Assembly (NCBI RefSeq): GCF_037055275.1
Contig: NZ_CP146343.1
Location: 1,584,501 to 1,648,500, forward strand
Length of the DNA: 64,000 nucleotides
Direction of reading: 5' to 3'
Origin: Pseudomonas sp. ML2-2023-3
GTDB lineage: Bacteria > Pseudomonadota > Gammaproteobacteria > Pseudomonadales > Pseudomonadaceae
This document shows, one piece after another, positions 1-7,824 of the stretch. A program made the translations under genes and the position numbers. The notes below the pieces were generated by a model, which saw only the letters and a list, made by a program, of their open reading frames with translations, had not been told where the DNA came from and ran no database searches. Each line of letters opens with the position of its first letter. Within the stretch, counting starts at the first letter, position 1.

Positions 1-271
1 TTCGCTGTTTTTTGCCGGTATCTGGGAGGCTTACCCGGTAGAGGGGCATGTGTGGCTGAGTACGGCGGTGATTACCCAGGCCGCGGCCAGCCAGCGCCGT
101 CCATTGATTCTGGATGAGGCGGGCCAGCAGGCCTGGCTTGACCCTCAAACCCCTCTTCATGTGCTGCAGGCGCTGCTGGCCAGCCCGCAGACGCCGCTGC
201 GCGAACGACCATTGGCCAATCTGGTCAATGATCCAAAGCTCAATGCGCCCGAGTGCCTGACGCCGGGTTGA
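1..271 (+). CDS. SOS response-associated peptidase (SRAP/YedK-HMCES family), C-terminal part
   Basis: Partial gene entering from the left edge; the frame is open from base 2 and ends with TGA at 269-271. The roughly 89 visible residues start with FFAGIWEAYP, matching the 'FAGLWE' block of SRAP proteins, followed by the VITQAAASQRRPLILD segment, where the family normally has an 'iHdRMPviL' block, and the Trp-Leu-Asp and C-terminal 'V..PK.N.PEC' tail. Family members form a thiazolidine crosslink with abasic sites in single-stranded DNA through an N-terminal Cys2, which lies outside the window. The usual HxRMP histidine is replaced here by QRRP, which is a divergence to note. Family call is good; activity cannot be judged from this fragment. 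Confidence 0.75.
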   Translation, partial: SLFFAGIWEAYPVEGHVWLSTAVITQAAASQRRPLILDEAGQQAWLDPQTPLHVLQALLASPQTPLRERPLANLVNDPKLNAPECLTPG

Positions 272-305
272 GATACGATGCGCACCCTCTTTATGGAGAT
301 CTTCG

Positions 306-1127
306 ATGGGTAAGTTAGCGGTAGTGTGCGCGATGGGGGCCGGGTTATTGCTCGGCGGTTGCCAGGCGGTGAATACCACCAATGGCGGTGCGGTCGGTGT
401 CGAACGCAAGCAGTACATGTTCAGCATGCTGTCGAGCCAGCAGGTTGACCAGATGTACGCGCAGTCTTATCAGCAGACAGTCAGCGAGGCGAGCACCAAG
501 GGCGCCCTGGACAAGACCAGCGCCAACGCCAAGCGTTTGCAGGCAATCGCCAACCGACTGATTGCCCAGGCCCCGGCCTTTCGTCCGGATTCCGCGCAAT
601 GGAACTGGGAAGTCAATCTGATCAAGAGTGACGAGCTCAATGCCAACTGTGGCCCTGGCGGCAAGATCATCTTTTACAGCGGGATCATCGATCAGCTCAA
701 ACTCAGTGATGATGAAATCGCCGCGATCATGGGCCATGAAATTGCCCACGCCTTGCGTGAGCACGGGCGTGAATCCATGTCCAAGGCTTATGGCATCGAG
801 ATAGCCAAGCAAGGTGCTGGCGCATTGCTGGGGTTGGGGCAGGACAGCCTGGGGCTGGCCGACACGGTGGTGAACTACAGCCTGACCCTGCCAAACAGTC
901 GCAGCAATGAAAACGAAGCAGACCTGATCGGCCTGGAGCTGGCAGCGCGTGCGGGTTACAACCCGAATGCGGCGATCACCCTGTGGCAGAAAATGGCTCA
1001 GCAATCACAGGATGCACCGCCTGAGTTCATGAGCACTCACCCGGCCTCCAGCAGCCGGATTGCAGCGCTGCAAGGGGCGATTCCGAAGGTGATGCCGCTT
1101 TATCAGCAAGCCCCGAAAACCCAGTAA
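306..1127 (+). CDS. M48 family zinc metalloprotease, lipoprotein
   Basis: A 273-residue exported protease. The N-terminus has a lipoprotein signal ending in the lipobox LLGGC (Cys about residue 19). The zinc site is HEIAH (His144, Glu145, His148) with the third ligand in the ENEAD motif near residues 202-206, the M48 arrangement. The soluble M48 lipoproteins of this size (LoiP/YcaL-like) degrade misfolded envelope proteins at the periplasmic side of the outer membrane; that role is inferred from family. The ATG at 306 is supported by GGAG 8 bases upstream. The gene stands alone, followed by a palindromic repeat. Confidence 0.9.
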   Translation: MGKLAVVCAMGAGLLLGGCQAVNTTNGGAVGVERKQYMFSMLSSQQVDQMYAQSYQQTVSEASTKGALDKTSANAKRLQAIANRLIAQAPAFRPDSAQWNWEVNLIKSDELNANCGPGGKIIFYSGIIDQLKLSDDEIAAIMGHEIAHALREHGRESMSKAYGIEIAKQGAGALLGLGQDSLGLADTVVNYSLTLPNSRSNENEADLIGLELAARAGYNPNAAITLWQKMAQQSQDAPPEFMSTHPASSSRIAALQGAIPKVMPLYQQAPKTQ

Positions 1128-1148
1128 CTTCGGGCGTTGCGCACTCCT

Positions 1149-1232
1149 GTAGTCGCTGCCGCAGGCTGCGATAAGGGCCGAAGGACCTTCAGGGTCGCTT
1201 CGCACCCCATCGCCGCCTGCGGCAGCGACTAC
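1149..1232. repeat. Palindromic intergenic repeat, GTAGTCGCTGCCGCAGG type
   Basis: Two 24-base arms (1149-1172 and 1209-1232) are inverted complements with one mismatch, separated by a 36-base loop that contains a smaller hairpin. The same head sequence recurs at 4799-4871 and, in a related form, at 60913-61057. It lies between the convergent M48 protease and GDT1 genes and could form a strong cruciform or RNA hairpin. There is no T-run, so a classical terminator is not indicated. Confidence 0.8.
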
Positions 1233-1238
1233 AAGTCA

Positions 1239-1826
1239 TTAAACCCAGCCGCTGATCTGCATCGCCTTGTACACCGCCACGATGGCCAGTACGACAAACG
1301 CGGTGGCTGCCAGGCGGCGGATCAGGGTCAGCGGCAGTTTGTCAGCGGCAAAGTTACCCGCCAGAACCACCGGCACGTTGGCAATCAGCATGCCCAGGGT
1401 GGTGCCGATAATGACCAGCCACAAGTCCGGGTATTGGGCCGCGAGCATCACGGTCGCCACTTGCGTCTTGTCGCCAATTTCGGCAATGAAAAATGTAATC
1501 AGGGTGGTAACGAAAGGCCCGTACTTGCGCGCGGTGCTGGCTTCGTCGTCGTCCATCTTGTCGGGCACCAGGGTCCACAACGCAGTAGCGGTAAAGCTTG
1601 CCGCGAGGATCCAGTGCAGCATGGCGTCACTGAAGAAGGTGCTGAACCAGGCGCCTACGGCACCGGCCGCGGCATGGTTGGCCAGGGTCGCGACCACGAT
1701 GCCGGCGATAATCGGCCAGGGTTTGCGAAAGCGAGCGGCAAGAATGAGGGCGAGCAGCTGCGTCTTGTCGCCGATTTCGGCCAAGGCAACAATTGCGGTA
1801 GGAACGAGTAAGGAATCGAGCATCAT
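1239..1826 (-). CDS. TMEM165/GDT1 (UPF0016) family manganese exporter
   Basis: A 195-residue membrane protein with two copies of the family signature E-x-G-D-K-(T/S): EIGDKTQLLAL near the N-terminus (about residues 16-26) and EIGDKTQVATV in the second half (about residues 115-125). The two inverted halves of three helices each are typical of UPF0016 proteins, which export Mn2+ (or exchange Ca2+/Mn2+ for protons) across the inner membrane. A yybP-ykoY manganese riboswitch precedes it, which fits a role in relieving manganese excess. Two adjacent ATG codons (1826 and 1823) are possible starts, and neither has a strong Shine-Dalgarno. The leader hairpin may control access. Confidence 0.92.
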   Translation of the reverse strand: MMLDSLLVPTAIVALAEIGDKTQLLALILAARFRKPWPIIAGIVVATLANHAAAGAVGAWFSTFFSDAMLHWILAASFTATALWTLVPDKMDDDEASTARKYGPFVTTLITFFIAEIGDKTQVATVMLAAQYPDLWLVIIGTTLGMLIANVPVVLAGNFAADKLPLTLIRRLAATAFVVLAIVAVYKAMQISGWV

Positions 1827-1849
1827 CAGGTGGCTTCCAGGGGCGGGTC

Positions 1850-2045
1850 GACACGGCTATGACACGTACAGCCTTCCCGCCCCGGGTAAGGTGTTCGTGT
1901 CATAGGTCTTGTCAAACCCCGGTCCGTCTGTGCGGACACCTGGGTCGCATACGCCATGGTCTGTTGACCAAGTATGTTGACGTATGCCGGACGAGCGTGG
2001 CGCTCGTGGGAGACTACTCCCCTAGGACGGAGCGGATTCTGCCTA
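1850..2045 (-). ncRNA. yybP-ykoY manganese riboswitch
   Basis: On the minus strand the leader of the GDT1 exporter carries the two hallmark loops of this riboswitch: CTAGGGGAGTAG at about 2025-2014 and GTCAACATACTTGG at 1981-1968, matching the conserved GGGGAGUAG and GUCAACAUAC blocks of the E. coli alx element. They are separated by a hairpin (cacgagcg/cgctcgt), and a long pairing follows around CATACG/CGTATG. The family binds Mn2+ and switches on downstream Mn exporters. A GC-rich hairpin (1876-1884 with 1839-1847, CCCGCCCC against GGGGCGGG) lies between aptamer and start codon and is a candidate expression platform. Exact boundaries are approximate. Confidence 0.9.
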
Positions 2046-2084
2046 GGCAAATCCGATCCGGCAAGCCCTTATTTCACAATGTGT

Positions 2085-3083
2085 TTAACGGCGCTTGGCG
2101 CTGTAAATCCGGAAACCCTGACCTTCAGCCTTGACCGCACAGGCACCGAAATGCTCTTCGATCAGCGGTTGATATCGCAGGAAGCTGTTGGCCACAATCC
2201 GAAGTTCGCCACCTGTTTTCAGATGTTTGACTGCTTTTTGCAGCAGGTTTTCGGTGGCGTGGTAATCGGTGTGCACCCCGACATGGAACGGCGGGTTGCT
2301 CAGGATCGAGTTCAAGCCCATGGGCGCTGCGTCGATACCGTTACCTGTAATCACGTCGCCTTCCAGGCCGTTGGCCGCAAGGGTCAGGCGGCTGCTGGCA
2401 GTGGCGAAGGCATCCACGTCGAGCAAGGTGACGGTGTTGTGCGGGTAACGCCGCTTGACTGCAGCGCCGAGCACGCCCGCGCCGCAGCCGAAGTCCAGCA
2501 CGTGGCCGCTGGGCAGTTTGTCCAGATGCTCAAGCAGCAAGGCGCTGCCGCGATCCAGGCGCCCGTGGCTGAACACGCCCGGCAGGCTGACGACTTTCAG
2601 CGGGCCTTCGGCCAGGGGCAGTTCGTAATGTTGCGCCAGCTCTTGCAGCACGGGCACTGGCGGAGCGTTGTCCACCGTCACTTGCCACAGCTGGCAGTGC
2701 CGTGCGCTGTCGAGTTTGCGCGGCTTGCCGAACGGGATCAGTTGTTTGGAGGCGCCTTCAATGCCGCCCTTTTTTTCGCCAACCAGAAACACATCGGCAT
2801 TGGGCAAGCGAGCGGCCACGGCCTTGAGCACGTAGTCGCTCAGTTCCTTGGACTTGGGCAGAAAGACCACGGCGGTGTCGAATGCCCGTTCAGGGATTTC
2901 GACACCAAACTGCACACGGCCTTCAAAACGGGCGTCGAGCACGGCCTGGTCACCGGCATGCCAGCACCAGCCGTGGGCATCGGGCAATTCGCCGATTAGT
3001 TCGTCTGCCGGCAAGCCGACCAACAGCACCGAACCTTGAAAGTATTCAGGCTGACGAAGCAGTACTTCACTGCGCGGATCCAT
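2085..3083 (-). CDS. rsmC: 16S rRNA m2G1207 methyltransferase RsmC
   Basis: A 332-residue protein close to E. coli RsmC (343). The N-terminal half is the degenerate, non-catalytic methyltransferase-like domain. The C-terminal half holds the SAM-binding motif [12 protein letters not shown] and the N2-guanine catalytic motif NPPFH (Asn near 263). RsmC methylates G1207 in the 30S subunit. RlmG is a related paralogue but usually longer, so RsmC is preferred. The ATG at 3083 has a GAGGAG ribosome-binding site. The downstream 5' leader of the GDT1 gene follows in the same orientation. Confidence 0.9.
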   Translation of the reverse strand: MDPRSEVLLRQPEYFQGSVLLVGLPADELIGELPDAHGWCWHAGDQAVLDARFEGRVQFGVEIPERAFDTAVVFLPKSKELSDYVLKAVAARLPNADVFLVGEKKGGIEGASKQLIPFGKPRKLDSARHCQLWQVTVDNAPPVPVLQELAQHYELPLAEGPLKVVSLPGVFSHGRLDRGSALLLEHLDKLPSGHVLDFGCGAGVLGAAVKRRYPHNTVTLLDVDAFATASSRLTLAANGLEGDVITGNGIDAAPMGLNSILSNPPFHVGVHTDYHATENLLQKAVKHLKTGGELRIVANSFLRYQPLIEEHFGACAVKAEGQGFRIYSAKRR

Positions 3084-3113
3084 AATCTGCTCCTCAAAAA
3101 GGGGCGCAGTCTA

Positions 3114-4079
3114 TCAACTGACGACCCGCAGCGCTGTACCGTTGAAGAACGCTTCGGCGTTTTGTGCCAGTTGGCCGACGATGCGCTGGCGCGCCTCGCG
3201 GCTGCCCCACGCGCTGTGCGGGGTAATGATCAGGCGCGGGATGTCGGCTGACAGCAGCACGTTGCCGTCGCGGGGAGGTTCGACGCTCAGCACGTCGGTC
3301 GCCGCACCACCCAGATGGCCGCTGCGCAGGGCGTCGGCCAGTGCCTGTTCGTCGATGATGCCGCCGCGTGCGGTGTTGACCACAAAGGCTCCGGGCTTGA
3401 GCAGTGCCAGCTCGCGGGCACCGATAAAGTTGCGCGTGTGTTCAGTGAGCGGGCAGTGGAAGGTCAGGGCGTCGACCTGGGGCAGCAGTTCGTCCAGCGG
3501 CAGGCGGTCGGCATGGGCCGGGCGGCCCGGGATCTGGCCGATCAATACGCGCATGCCGAAGGCTTCGGCCAGCCTGGCCACCGCACTGCCCAGCTCGCCA
3601 TGGCCGAACAGGCCCAGGGTCTTGCCTTCCAGCTCCACAATCGGGAAGTCCAGCAGGCAGAACTGTTTGGCTTGCTGCCACTGGCCGTCGGCCACGGCCT
3701 TGTTGTAGTCGACCAGGCGTGTCGCCAGTGCCAGCAGCATGCCCAGGGTGTGCTGTGCCACCGAGGGCGTGCCGTATCCCTGGCAGTTGGCGACGGTAAT
3801 CCCCTGTGCGCGGGCTGCTTCAAGGTCGACGTTGTTGGTGCCGGTGGCGGCTACCAGAATCAGCTTCAGCTCCGGGCACGCGGCGAGGGTGTGGGCGTTG
3901 AGCTGGACTTTGTTGCTGATGGCTACACTAGCGCCTTGCAGACGCTCGATCACATTCCCGGAGGTGGTGTCCGACCACACCTGCAGATCGCCGAAGCTTC
4001 GACGCAGCGGGTCAAGGTCGAGGTCGCCCAGATCCAGTGAGGTGTAATCAAGGAATACGGCGCGCTGAGTGTTAGTCAT
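3114..4079 (-). CDS. D-2-hydroxyacid dehydrogenase (glycerate dehydrogenase-like)
   Basis: A 321-residue NAD(P)-dependent oxidoreductase. The Rossmann nucleotide-binding motif is LGLFGHGELGSAVA, in the middle of the protein. The catalytic Arg sits in NTARGGIIDE, the Glu in VEPPRDGN and the His in TPHSAW, so the full D-2-hydroxyacid dehydrogenase triad is present. Closest in style to glycerate/hydroxypyruvate reductases, but 2-ketogluconate or other 2-oxoacids cannot be excluded. I use the ATG at 4079, which has AAAGG upstream, rather than the preceding in-frame TTG at 4082. It lies 30 bases upstream of rsmC in the same direction, possibly co-transcribed. Confidence 0.85.
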   Translation of the reverse strand: MTNTQRAVFLDYTSLDLGDLDLDPLRRSFGDLQVWSDTTSGNVIERLQGASVAISNKVQLNAHTLAACPELKLILVAATGTNNVDLEAARAQGITVANCQGYGTPSVAQHTLGMLLALATRLVDYNKAVADGQWQQAKQFCLLDFPIVELEGKTLGLFGHGELGSAVARLAEAFGMRVLIGQIPGRPAHADRLPLDELLPQVDALTFHCPLTEHTRNFIGARELALLKPGAFVVNTARGGIIDEQALADALRSGHLGGAATDVLSVEPPRDGNVLLSADIPRLIITPHSAWGSREARQRIVGQLAQNAEAFFNGTALRVVS

Positions 4080-4159
4080 CAACTGTACCTTTTGTGCTGT
4101 GAAATGAAGGCGTAATGTGGCGAGCCTAACAGAAGAAACAATTTGTAATGGAGCCGTGC

Positions 4160-4789
4160 ATGTACTGGACAGAATTTTTGACCGTTGCCCTGATTCACCT
4201 GTTGGCTGTGGCCAGCCCCGGGCCGGATTTTGCCGTGGTGGTTCGCGAGAGCGTGACCCACGGTCGCCGCGCCGGCATCTTTACCGCCTTTGGTGTTGGC
4301 ACGGCGATTTTCGTCCATGTCGGTTATTCGCTATTGGGCATCGGGATCATTGTGTCGCAATCCATTGTGCTGTTTAACGCCCTGAAGTGGCTGGCAGCGG
4401 CTTACCTGCTGTACATCGGCTTCAAGGCGCTGAGGGCCAAGCCGGCCGATCCGGCAGCACTGGCCGCCGCCTTGCCGGTGGGCGAGCGTACGGCTCGCGG
4501 TGCGTTCACTTCGGGTTTTGTGACCAATGGCCTGAACCCCAAGGCGACACTGTTTTTCCTGTCGTTGTTCACCGTGGTGATCAACCCGCATACGCCGCTG
4601 TCGATCCAGGCGGGCTATGGCGTGTACCTCGCGGTTGCCACCGGGCTGTGGTTTTGCATGGTCGCCATGCTGTTCAGCCATCAGCGCGTACGCACCGGCT
4701 TTGCCCGCATGGGCCATTGGTTTGATCGCACCATGGGCGCGGTGCTGGTGGCGCTGGGCGTGAAGCTGGCGTTTACCGAGATGCACTGA
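4160..4789 (+). CDS. LysE/RhtB family amino-acid exporter
   Basis: A roughly 209-residue inner-membrane protein with six hydrophobic segments and the LysE-family N-terminal signature LAVASPGPDFAVVVRESVTHGRRAG (shown in part: SPGPDF). The NPKATLFFLS motif in the middle is also typical. Members export amino acids such as threonine, homoserine or lysine; the substrate is unknown here. An in-frame ATG exists at 4148, but GGAG at 4150-4153 sits 6 bases before the ATG at 4160 and gives the usual MYWTEF start, so 4160 is preferred. Divergent from the dehydrogenase gene. Confidence 0.87.
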   Translation: MYWTEFLTVALIHLLAVASPGPDFAVVVRESVTHGRRAGIFTAFGVGTAIFVHVGYSLLGIGIIVSQSIVLFNALKWLAAAYLLYIGFKALRAKPADPAALAAALPVGERTARGAFTSGFVTNGLNPKATLFFLSLFTVVINPHTPLSIQAGYGVYLAVATGLWFCMVAMLFSHQRVRTGFARMGHWFDRTMGAVLVALGVKLAFTEMH

Positions 4790-4798
4790 TCGCTATGC

Positions 4799-4871
4799 GT
4801 AGTCGCTGCCGGAGGCTGCGAGCTTTTGATCTGATAGCGATTAAAAGCTCGCAGCCTGCGGCAGCGACTAC
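4799..4871. repeat. Palindromic intergenic repeat, GTAGTCGCTGCCGCAGG type
   Basis: Arms 4799-4827 and 4843-4871 are 29-base inverted complements with one mismatch, around a 15-base loop. The outer sequence is the same as that at 1149-1232. It lies just after the LysE gene and before the DUF1302 gene. Confidence 0.85.
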
Positions 4872-4952
4872 GGGGGTGTGAGTGTTCTTGTCAAAATCTG
4901 GATTTGCTTCATCCTTGCGGGCTTATTGCAGTGTGCCCACGGAGAAGTATCG

Positions 4953-6710
4953 ATGTCCTCAGTCAACCGGTCCTGGCGCCGCGCCAAGCTGGCGCTGGCA
5001 GTCAGCCTCGCGTCGACGTCCGCCTGGGGCGTAAGCTTCAATATCGGCCCGGTCGAGGGCCAGATCGATTCCGAGTTGTCCATCGGGGCCAGTTGGTCCA
5101 CCGCCAAGGCCGACCGTAACTTGATTGGCGCCAACAATGGCGGCAAGGGGCAATCCGAAATCTCGGATGATGGCCGCCTCAACTTCAAGCGCGGCGAAAC
5201 CTTCTCAAAGATTTTTACCGGCATGCACGCGCTGGAGCTGAAGTACGGTGACAGTGGCCTGTACGTGCGCGGCAAGTATTGGTATGACTTCGAACTGCAA
5301 GACGACAGTCGCCCCTTCAAAGCCATCAGTGACCGCGGACGAAAAGCCAGTGCCCAATCTGCCGGTACACAACTGCTGGATGCCTTCGTGTATCACAACT
5401 ACGCAATTGCCGATCAGCCTGGCGCGGTGCGTCTGGGCAAGCAGGTGGTCAGTTGGGGCGAAAGCGAATTTATCGGTGGCGGGATCAATGGGATCAACCC
5501 CACTGACGCGTCTGCCTATCGGCGTCCAGGTACTGAATACAAAGACGGCCTGGTGCCGGTCAACCTGTTCTATATCTCGCAAAACCTGACCGACAACCTG
5601 TCGGCCGACGCTTTTTATCAACTGGATTGGGAGCAATCGGAAGCGGATAACTGCGGGACGTTTTTCTCCCGGTCCGACGTGATGGCTGACGGTTGCAGCG
5701 GTAACTATCGCGTGATGAGCAAGCGCTCGGCGCTCGATGTGGCGGACCTCGCGGCCCTCACCGGCGCGGGTGTCGACGTGAACGGCGAGGGCGTGCTGGT
5801 GCGTCGCGGAGCCGATCGCAATGCGCGCAACAGCGGCCAGTTTGGCGTGGCCATGCACTATGTGTTTGAGCCGCTGGACACCGAGTTTGGTGCCTACTTC
5901 ATGAATTACCACAGCCGCGACCCGATCCTCAGCGCGGGCGCTGCGCCGCAGTCGGCCTACAACGCGGCATCAGGTGCAGGGGCGCTGGCGCCGATGATCG
6001 TCGCCGGTCACTCCAGCTACTACGTCGAATACCCCGAAGATATCCGTCTGTATGGTTTGAGCTTCGCCACGACGTTATCCACAGGCACGCGCTGGAAAGG
6101 CGAGTTGAGCTATCGCCCCAATGCGCCGGTGCAACTCAACAGCAATGACCTGCTGTATGCCAATGTCACGCTGCTGCCCGGGCTTGCAGACGCATCGCCA
6201 TTGACCGTGACTCCCGGCGCGGATGTGCAGGGTTATCGGCGCAAGGAAATTACCCGGTTCCAGACCTCGCTCAGCCATGTTTTCGACAACGCCATGGGGG
6301 CCAATCGCCTGACCGTGACCGGTGAAGTGGGTGTGACGTATGTGGGCGGACTGGATAGCCCCTCAGACCTGCGTTATGGCCGGGACCCGGTGTTCGGTTC
6401 AGGCGGCAACGACGGCTTCACCACTGCCACTTCCTGGGGCTACCGTGGCCGGGCGGTGTGGGAATACAACAGCGTCCTGCCCGGTGTGAACCTCAAGCCC
6501 AATCTGGGCTGGTCCCATGACATCAGCGGCTATTCCCCTGGCCCCAATGCCAACTTCGAAGAGGGTCGCAAAGCCATCACCTTCGGTCTGGACGGCGAAT
6601 ACCAAAGCACTTACACCAGCAGCCTGTCGTACACCAATTTCTTTGGCGGGCGCTACAACACCCTCAGTGACCGGGATTTTGTAGCGTTGACGCTGGGCGT
6701 AAAGTTCTGA
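4953..6710 (+). CDS. DUF1302 family outer-membrane protein
   Basis: A 585-residue secreted protein. After a cationic N-terminus (NRSWRRAK) there is a signal peptide ending near ASTSAWG. The mature protein begins with the DUF1302 block (FNIGPVEGQIDSELSIG, SWSTAKADRNLIG, RGETFSKI). It is rich in alternating aromatic/polar strands and ends in VALTLGVKF with a terminal Phe, as for outer-membrane barrels. Function of the family is poorly defined; members are often next to DUF1329 lipoprotein and RND-like transporter genes in lipid or sterol uptake loci. No such partner is present here. The start at 4953 has GGAG 8 bases upstream; an in-frame GTG at 4878 lacks support. Confidence 0.82.
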   Translation: MSSVNRSWRRAKLALAVSLASTSAWGVSFNIGPVEGQIDSELSIGASWSTAKADRNLIGANNGGKGQSEISDDGRLNFKRGETFSKIFTGMHALELKYGDSGLYVRGKYWYDFELQDDSRPFKAISDRGRKASAQSAGTQLLDAFVYHNYAIADQPGAVRLGKQVVSWGESEFIGGGINGINPTDASAYRRPGTEYKDGLVPVNLFYISQNLTDNLSADAFYQLDWEQSEADNCGTFFSRSDVMADGCSGNYRVMSKRSALDVADLAALTGAGVDVNGEGVLVRRGADRNARNSGQFGVAMHYVFEPLDTEFGAYFMNYHSRDPILSAGAAPQSAYNAASGAGALAPMIVAGHSSYYVEYPEDIRLYGLSFATTLSTGTRWKGELSYRPNAPVQLNSNDLLYANVTLLPGLADASPLTVTPGADVQGYRRKEITRFQTSLSHVFDNAMGANRLTVTGEVGVTYVGGLDSPSDLRYGRDPVFGSGGNDGFTTATSWGYRGRAVWEYNSVLPGVNLKPNLGWSHDISGYSPGPNANFEEGRKAITFGLDGEYQSTYTSSLSYTNFFGGRYNTLSDRDFVALTLGVKF

Positions 6711-6730
6711 CACCCCCTCTCTCTTTTGTG

Positions 6731-6813
6731 TGTGAGCGGGCTTGCTCGTGATTCAGACGACGCGGTCTGCCTGCATGACTGCGTAATGCCATCGCGAGCA
6801 GCCCGCTCCCACA
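6731..6813. repeat. REP doublet (REPIN-like)
   Basis: Inverted pair of Pseudomonas REP-type sequences: TGTGAGCGGGCTTGCTCG at the left and CGCGAGCAGCCCGCTCCCACA at the right, with a variable spacer. This is the common GAGCGGGCTTGCTCGCGA class. It separates the DUF1302 gene from the ABC transporter cluster and may mark the 3' end of the former transcript. Confidence 0.75.
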
Positions 6814-6859
6814 AGGAGAGATGTTGTCTGCGAGTGATATATTTATTTTCACGATATTG

Positions 6860-6870
6860 ATTTCTGAAAT
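6860..6870. promoter_or_regulatory. Candidate operator of the ABC cluster (ATTTCTGAAAT palindrome)
   Basis: A perfect 11-base palindrome in an AT-rich stretch 85 bases upstream of the substrate-binding protein gene. RpiR-type regulators often recognise such TTTC-N-GAAA-like sites, and an RpiR gene closes this cluster. The link is inference from position and symmetry only. Confidence 0.3.
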
Positions 6871-6954
6871 AATACGTGTCACTTATAGGCGCACACCCTC
6901 ATGGGTTTTAACCACCGAGCCAGCCCGGATGGCGCCCCTTCAGGAGTCAATAAT

Positions 6955-7734
6955 TTGAAAAAGACAGAACTTCTAGGTGTATTGGCACTTTGCGCTGCGA
7001 GCCTTATGGCTCACGCCGATGAAGCGCCGCTGCGCATCGGCATCGAGGCGGCCTATCCGCCATTCTCCTTCAGAACCCCTGAGGGTGAAGTCAGTGGTTT
7101 TGACTACGACATCGGCAATGCGCTGTGTGAAGAAATGAAGGCCAAGTGCACCTGGGTCGTCCAGGAGTTCGACGGCATGATCCCTTCACTTAAAGTGCGC
7201 AAGGTTGATGCGGTGCTGTCTTCGATGTCGATTACCGAAGACCGCCTCAAGTCGGTGGATTTCAGCAAAAAGTACTACCACACCCCCGGCAAGTTCGCGA
7301 TGAAGGCGGGCAATGTGCTCACCGACCCCAAGGTCGACCTCAAGGGCAAGCGTCTCGGCGTGCAGCGTTCTTCGACGTATGACCGCTTTGCAACCGAACA
7401 GCTGGAGCCGGCGGGCGTCGTGGTCGTGCGCTACTCCACCCAGAATGAAGCCTTCCTCGACCTGGCCTCGGGCCGTCTGGACGCCACCCTGGCGGACATC
7501 GTCTACACCGACGAGAGTTTTATCAAAACCCCGGCTGGCAAGGATTACGCCCTGGTTGGTCCTGATATCAACGACCCGAAATACTTCGGGCGTGGTGCCG
7601 GTATTGCGGTGCGCAAAGGCGACACCGCCAACGCTGCACGCCTGAGCGCAGCCATTGATGCGATACGCGCCAACGGTAAATACGACCAGGTCATGGCCAA
7701 GTACTTTACGTACGACATCTACGGCCAACGCTAA
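6955..7734 (+). CDS. Polar amino-acid ABC transporter, periplasmic substrate-binding protein
   Basis: A 259-residue protein of the ArgT/HisJ (SBP family 3) type. It has a signal peptide (MKKTELLGVLALCAASLMAHA) cleaved before DEAPLRIGIEAAYPPF. The ligand-binding blocks GFDYDIGNALC, DGMIPSLKVRKVDAVLSSMSIT and the C-terminal GKYDQVMAKYF are standard for cationic amino-acid or opine binders. The start is a TTG at 6955 with AGGAG 8 bases before it; the in-frame ATG at 6901 would add an unlikely extension ahead of the signal peptide. First gene of a cluster with two permeases, a deacylase, an ATPase and an RpiR regulator. Confidence 0.9.
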   Translation: MKKTELLGVLALCAASLMAHADEAPLRIGIEAAYPPFSFRTPEGEVSGFDYDIGNALCEEMKAKCTWVVQEFDGMIPSLKVRKVDAVLSSMSITEDRLKSVDFSKKYYHTPGKFAMKAGNVLTDPKVDLKGKRLGVQRSSTYDRFATEQLEPAGVVVVRYSTQNEAFLDLASGRLDATLADIVYTDESFIKTPAGKDYALVGPDINDPKYFGRGAGIAVRKGDTANAARLSAAIDAIRANGKYDQVMAKYFTYDIYGQR

Positions 7735-7737
7735 GTA

Positions 7738-7783
7738 ACCCCGCAACCCTCAAGTCGCCTCCTTTCAGGGGGCGGCAGGGGTT
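7738..7783 (+). other. Intercistronic stem-loop between substrate-binding protein and permease genes
   Basis: Nested inverted repeats: GTCGCCTCC pairs imperfectly with GGGGGCGGC around TTTCA, and outer ACCCC/GGGGT segments extend the stem. No long T-run follows, so it is more likely an mRNA-stabilising or partial-termination structure that raises expression of the binding protein over the permeases, as seen in other ABC operons. Inference from structure. Confidence 0.4.
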
Positions 7784-7824
7784 GGTCTCGCGCTTTTTTT
7801 GGCGCTCGCCTGAGGAATTTCATC

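Noticed and set aside
1839..1884. GC hairpin before the GDT1 gene as a rho-independent terminator
   Set aside because: No T-run follows on the minus strand; treated as a possible riboswitch expression platform only.
1974..2999. 341-codon plus-strand frame across the riboswitch and rsmC
   Set aside because: Antisense to rsmC, which has intact SAM and NPPF motifs; the frame has no recognisable domain.
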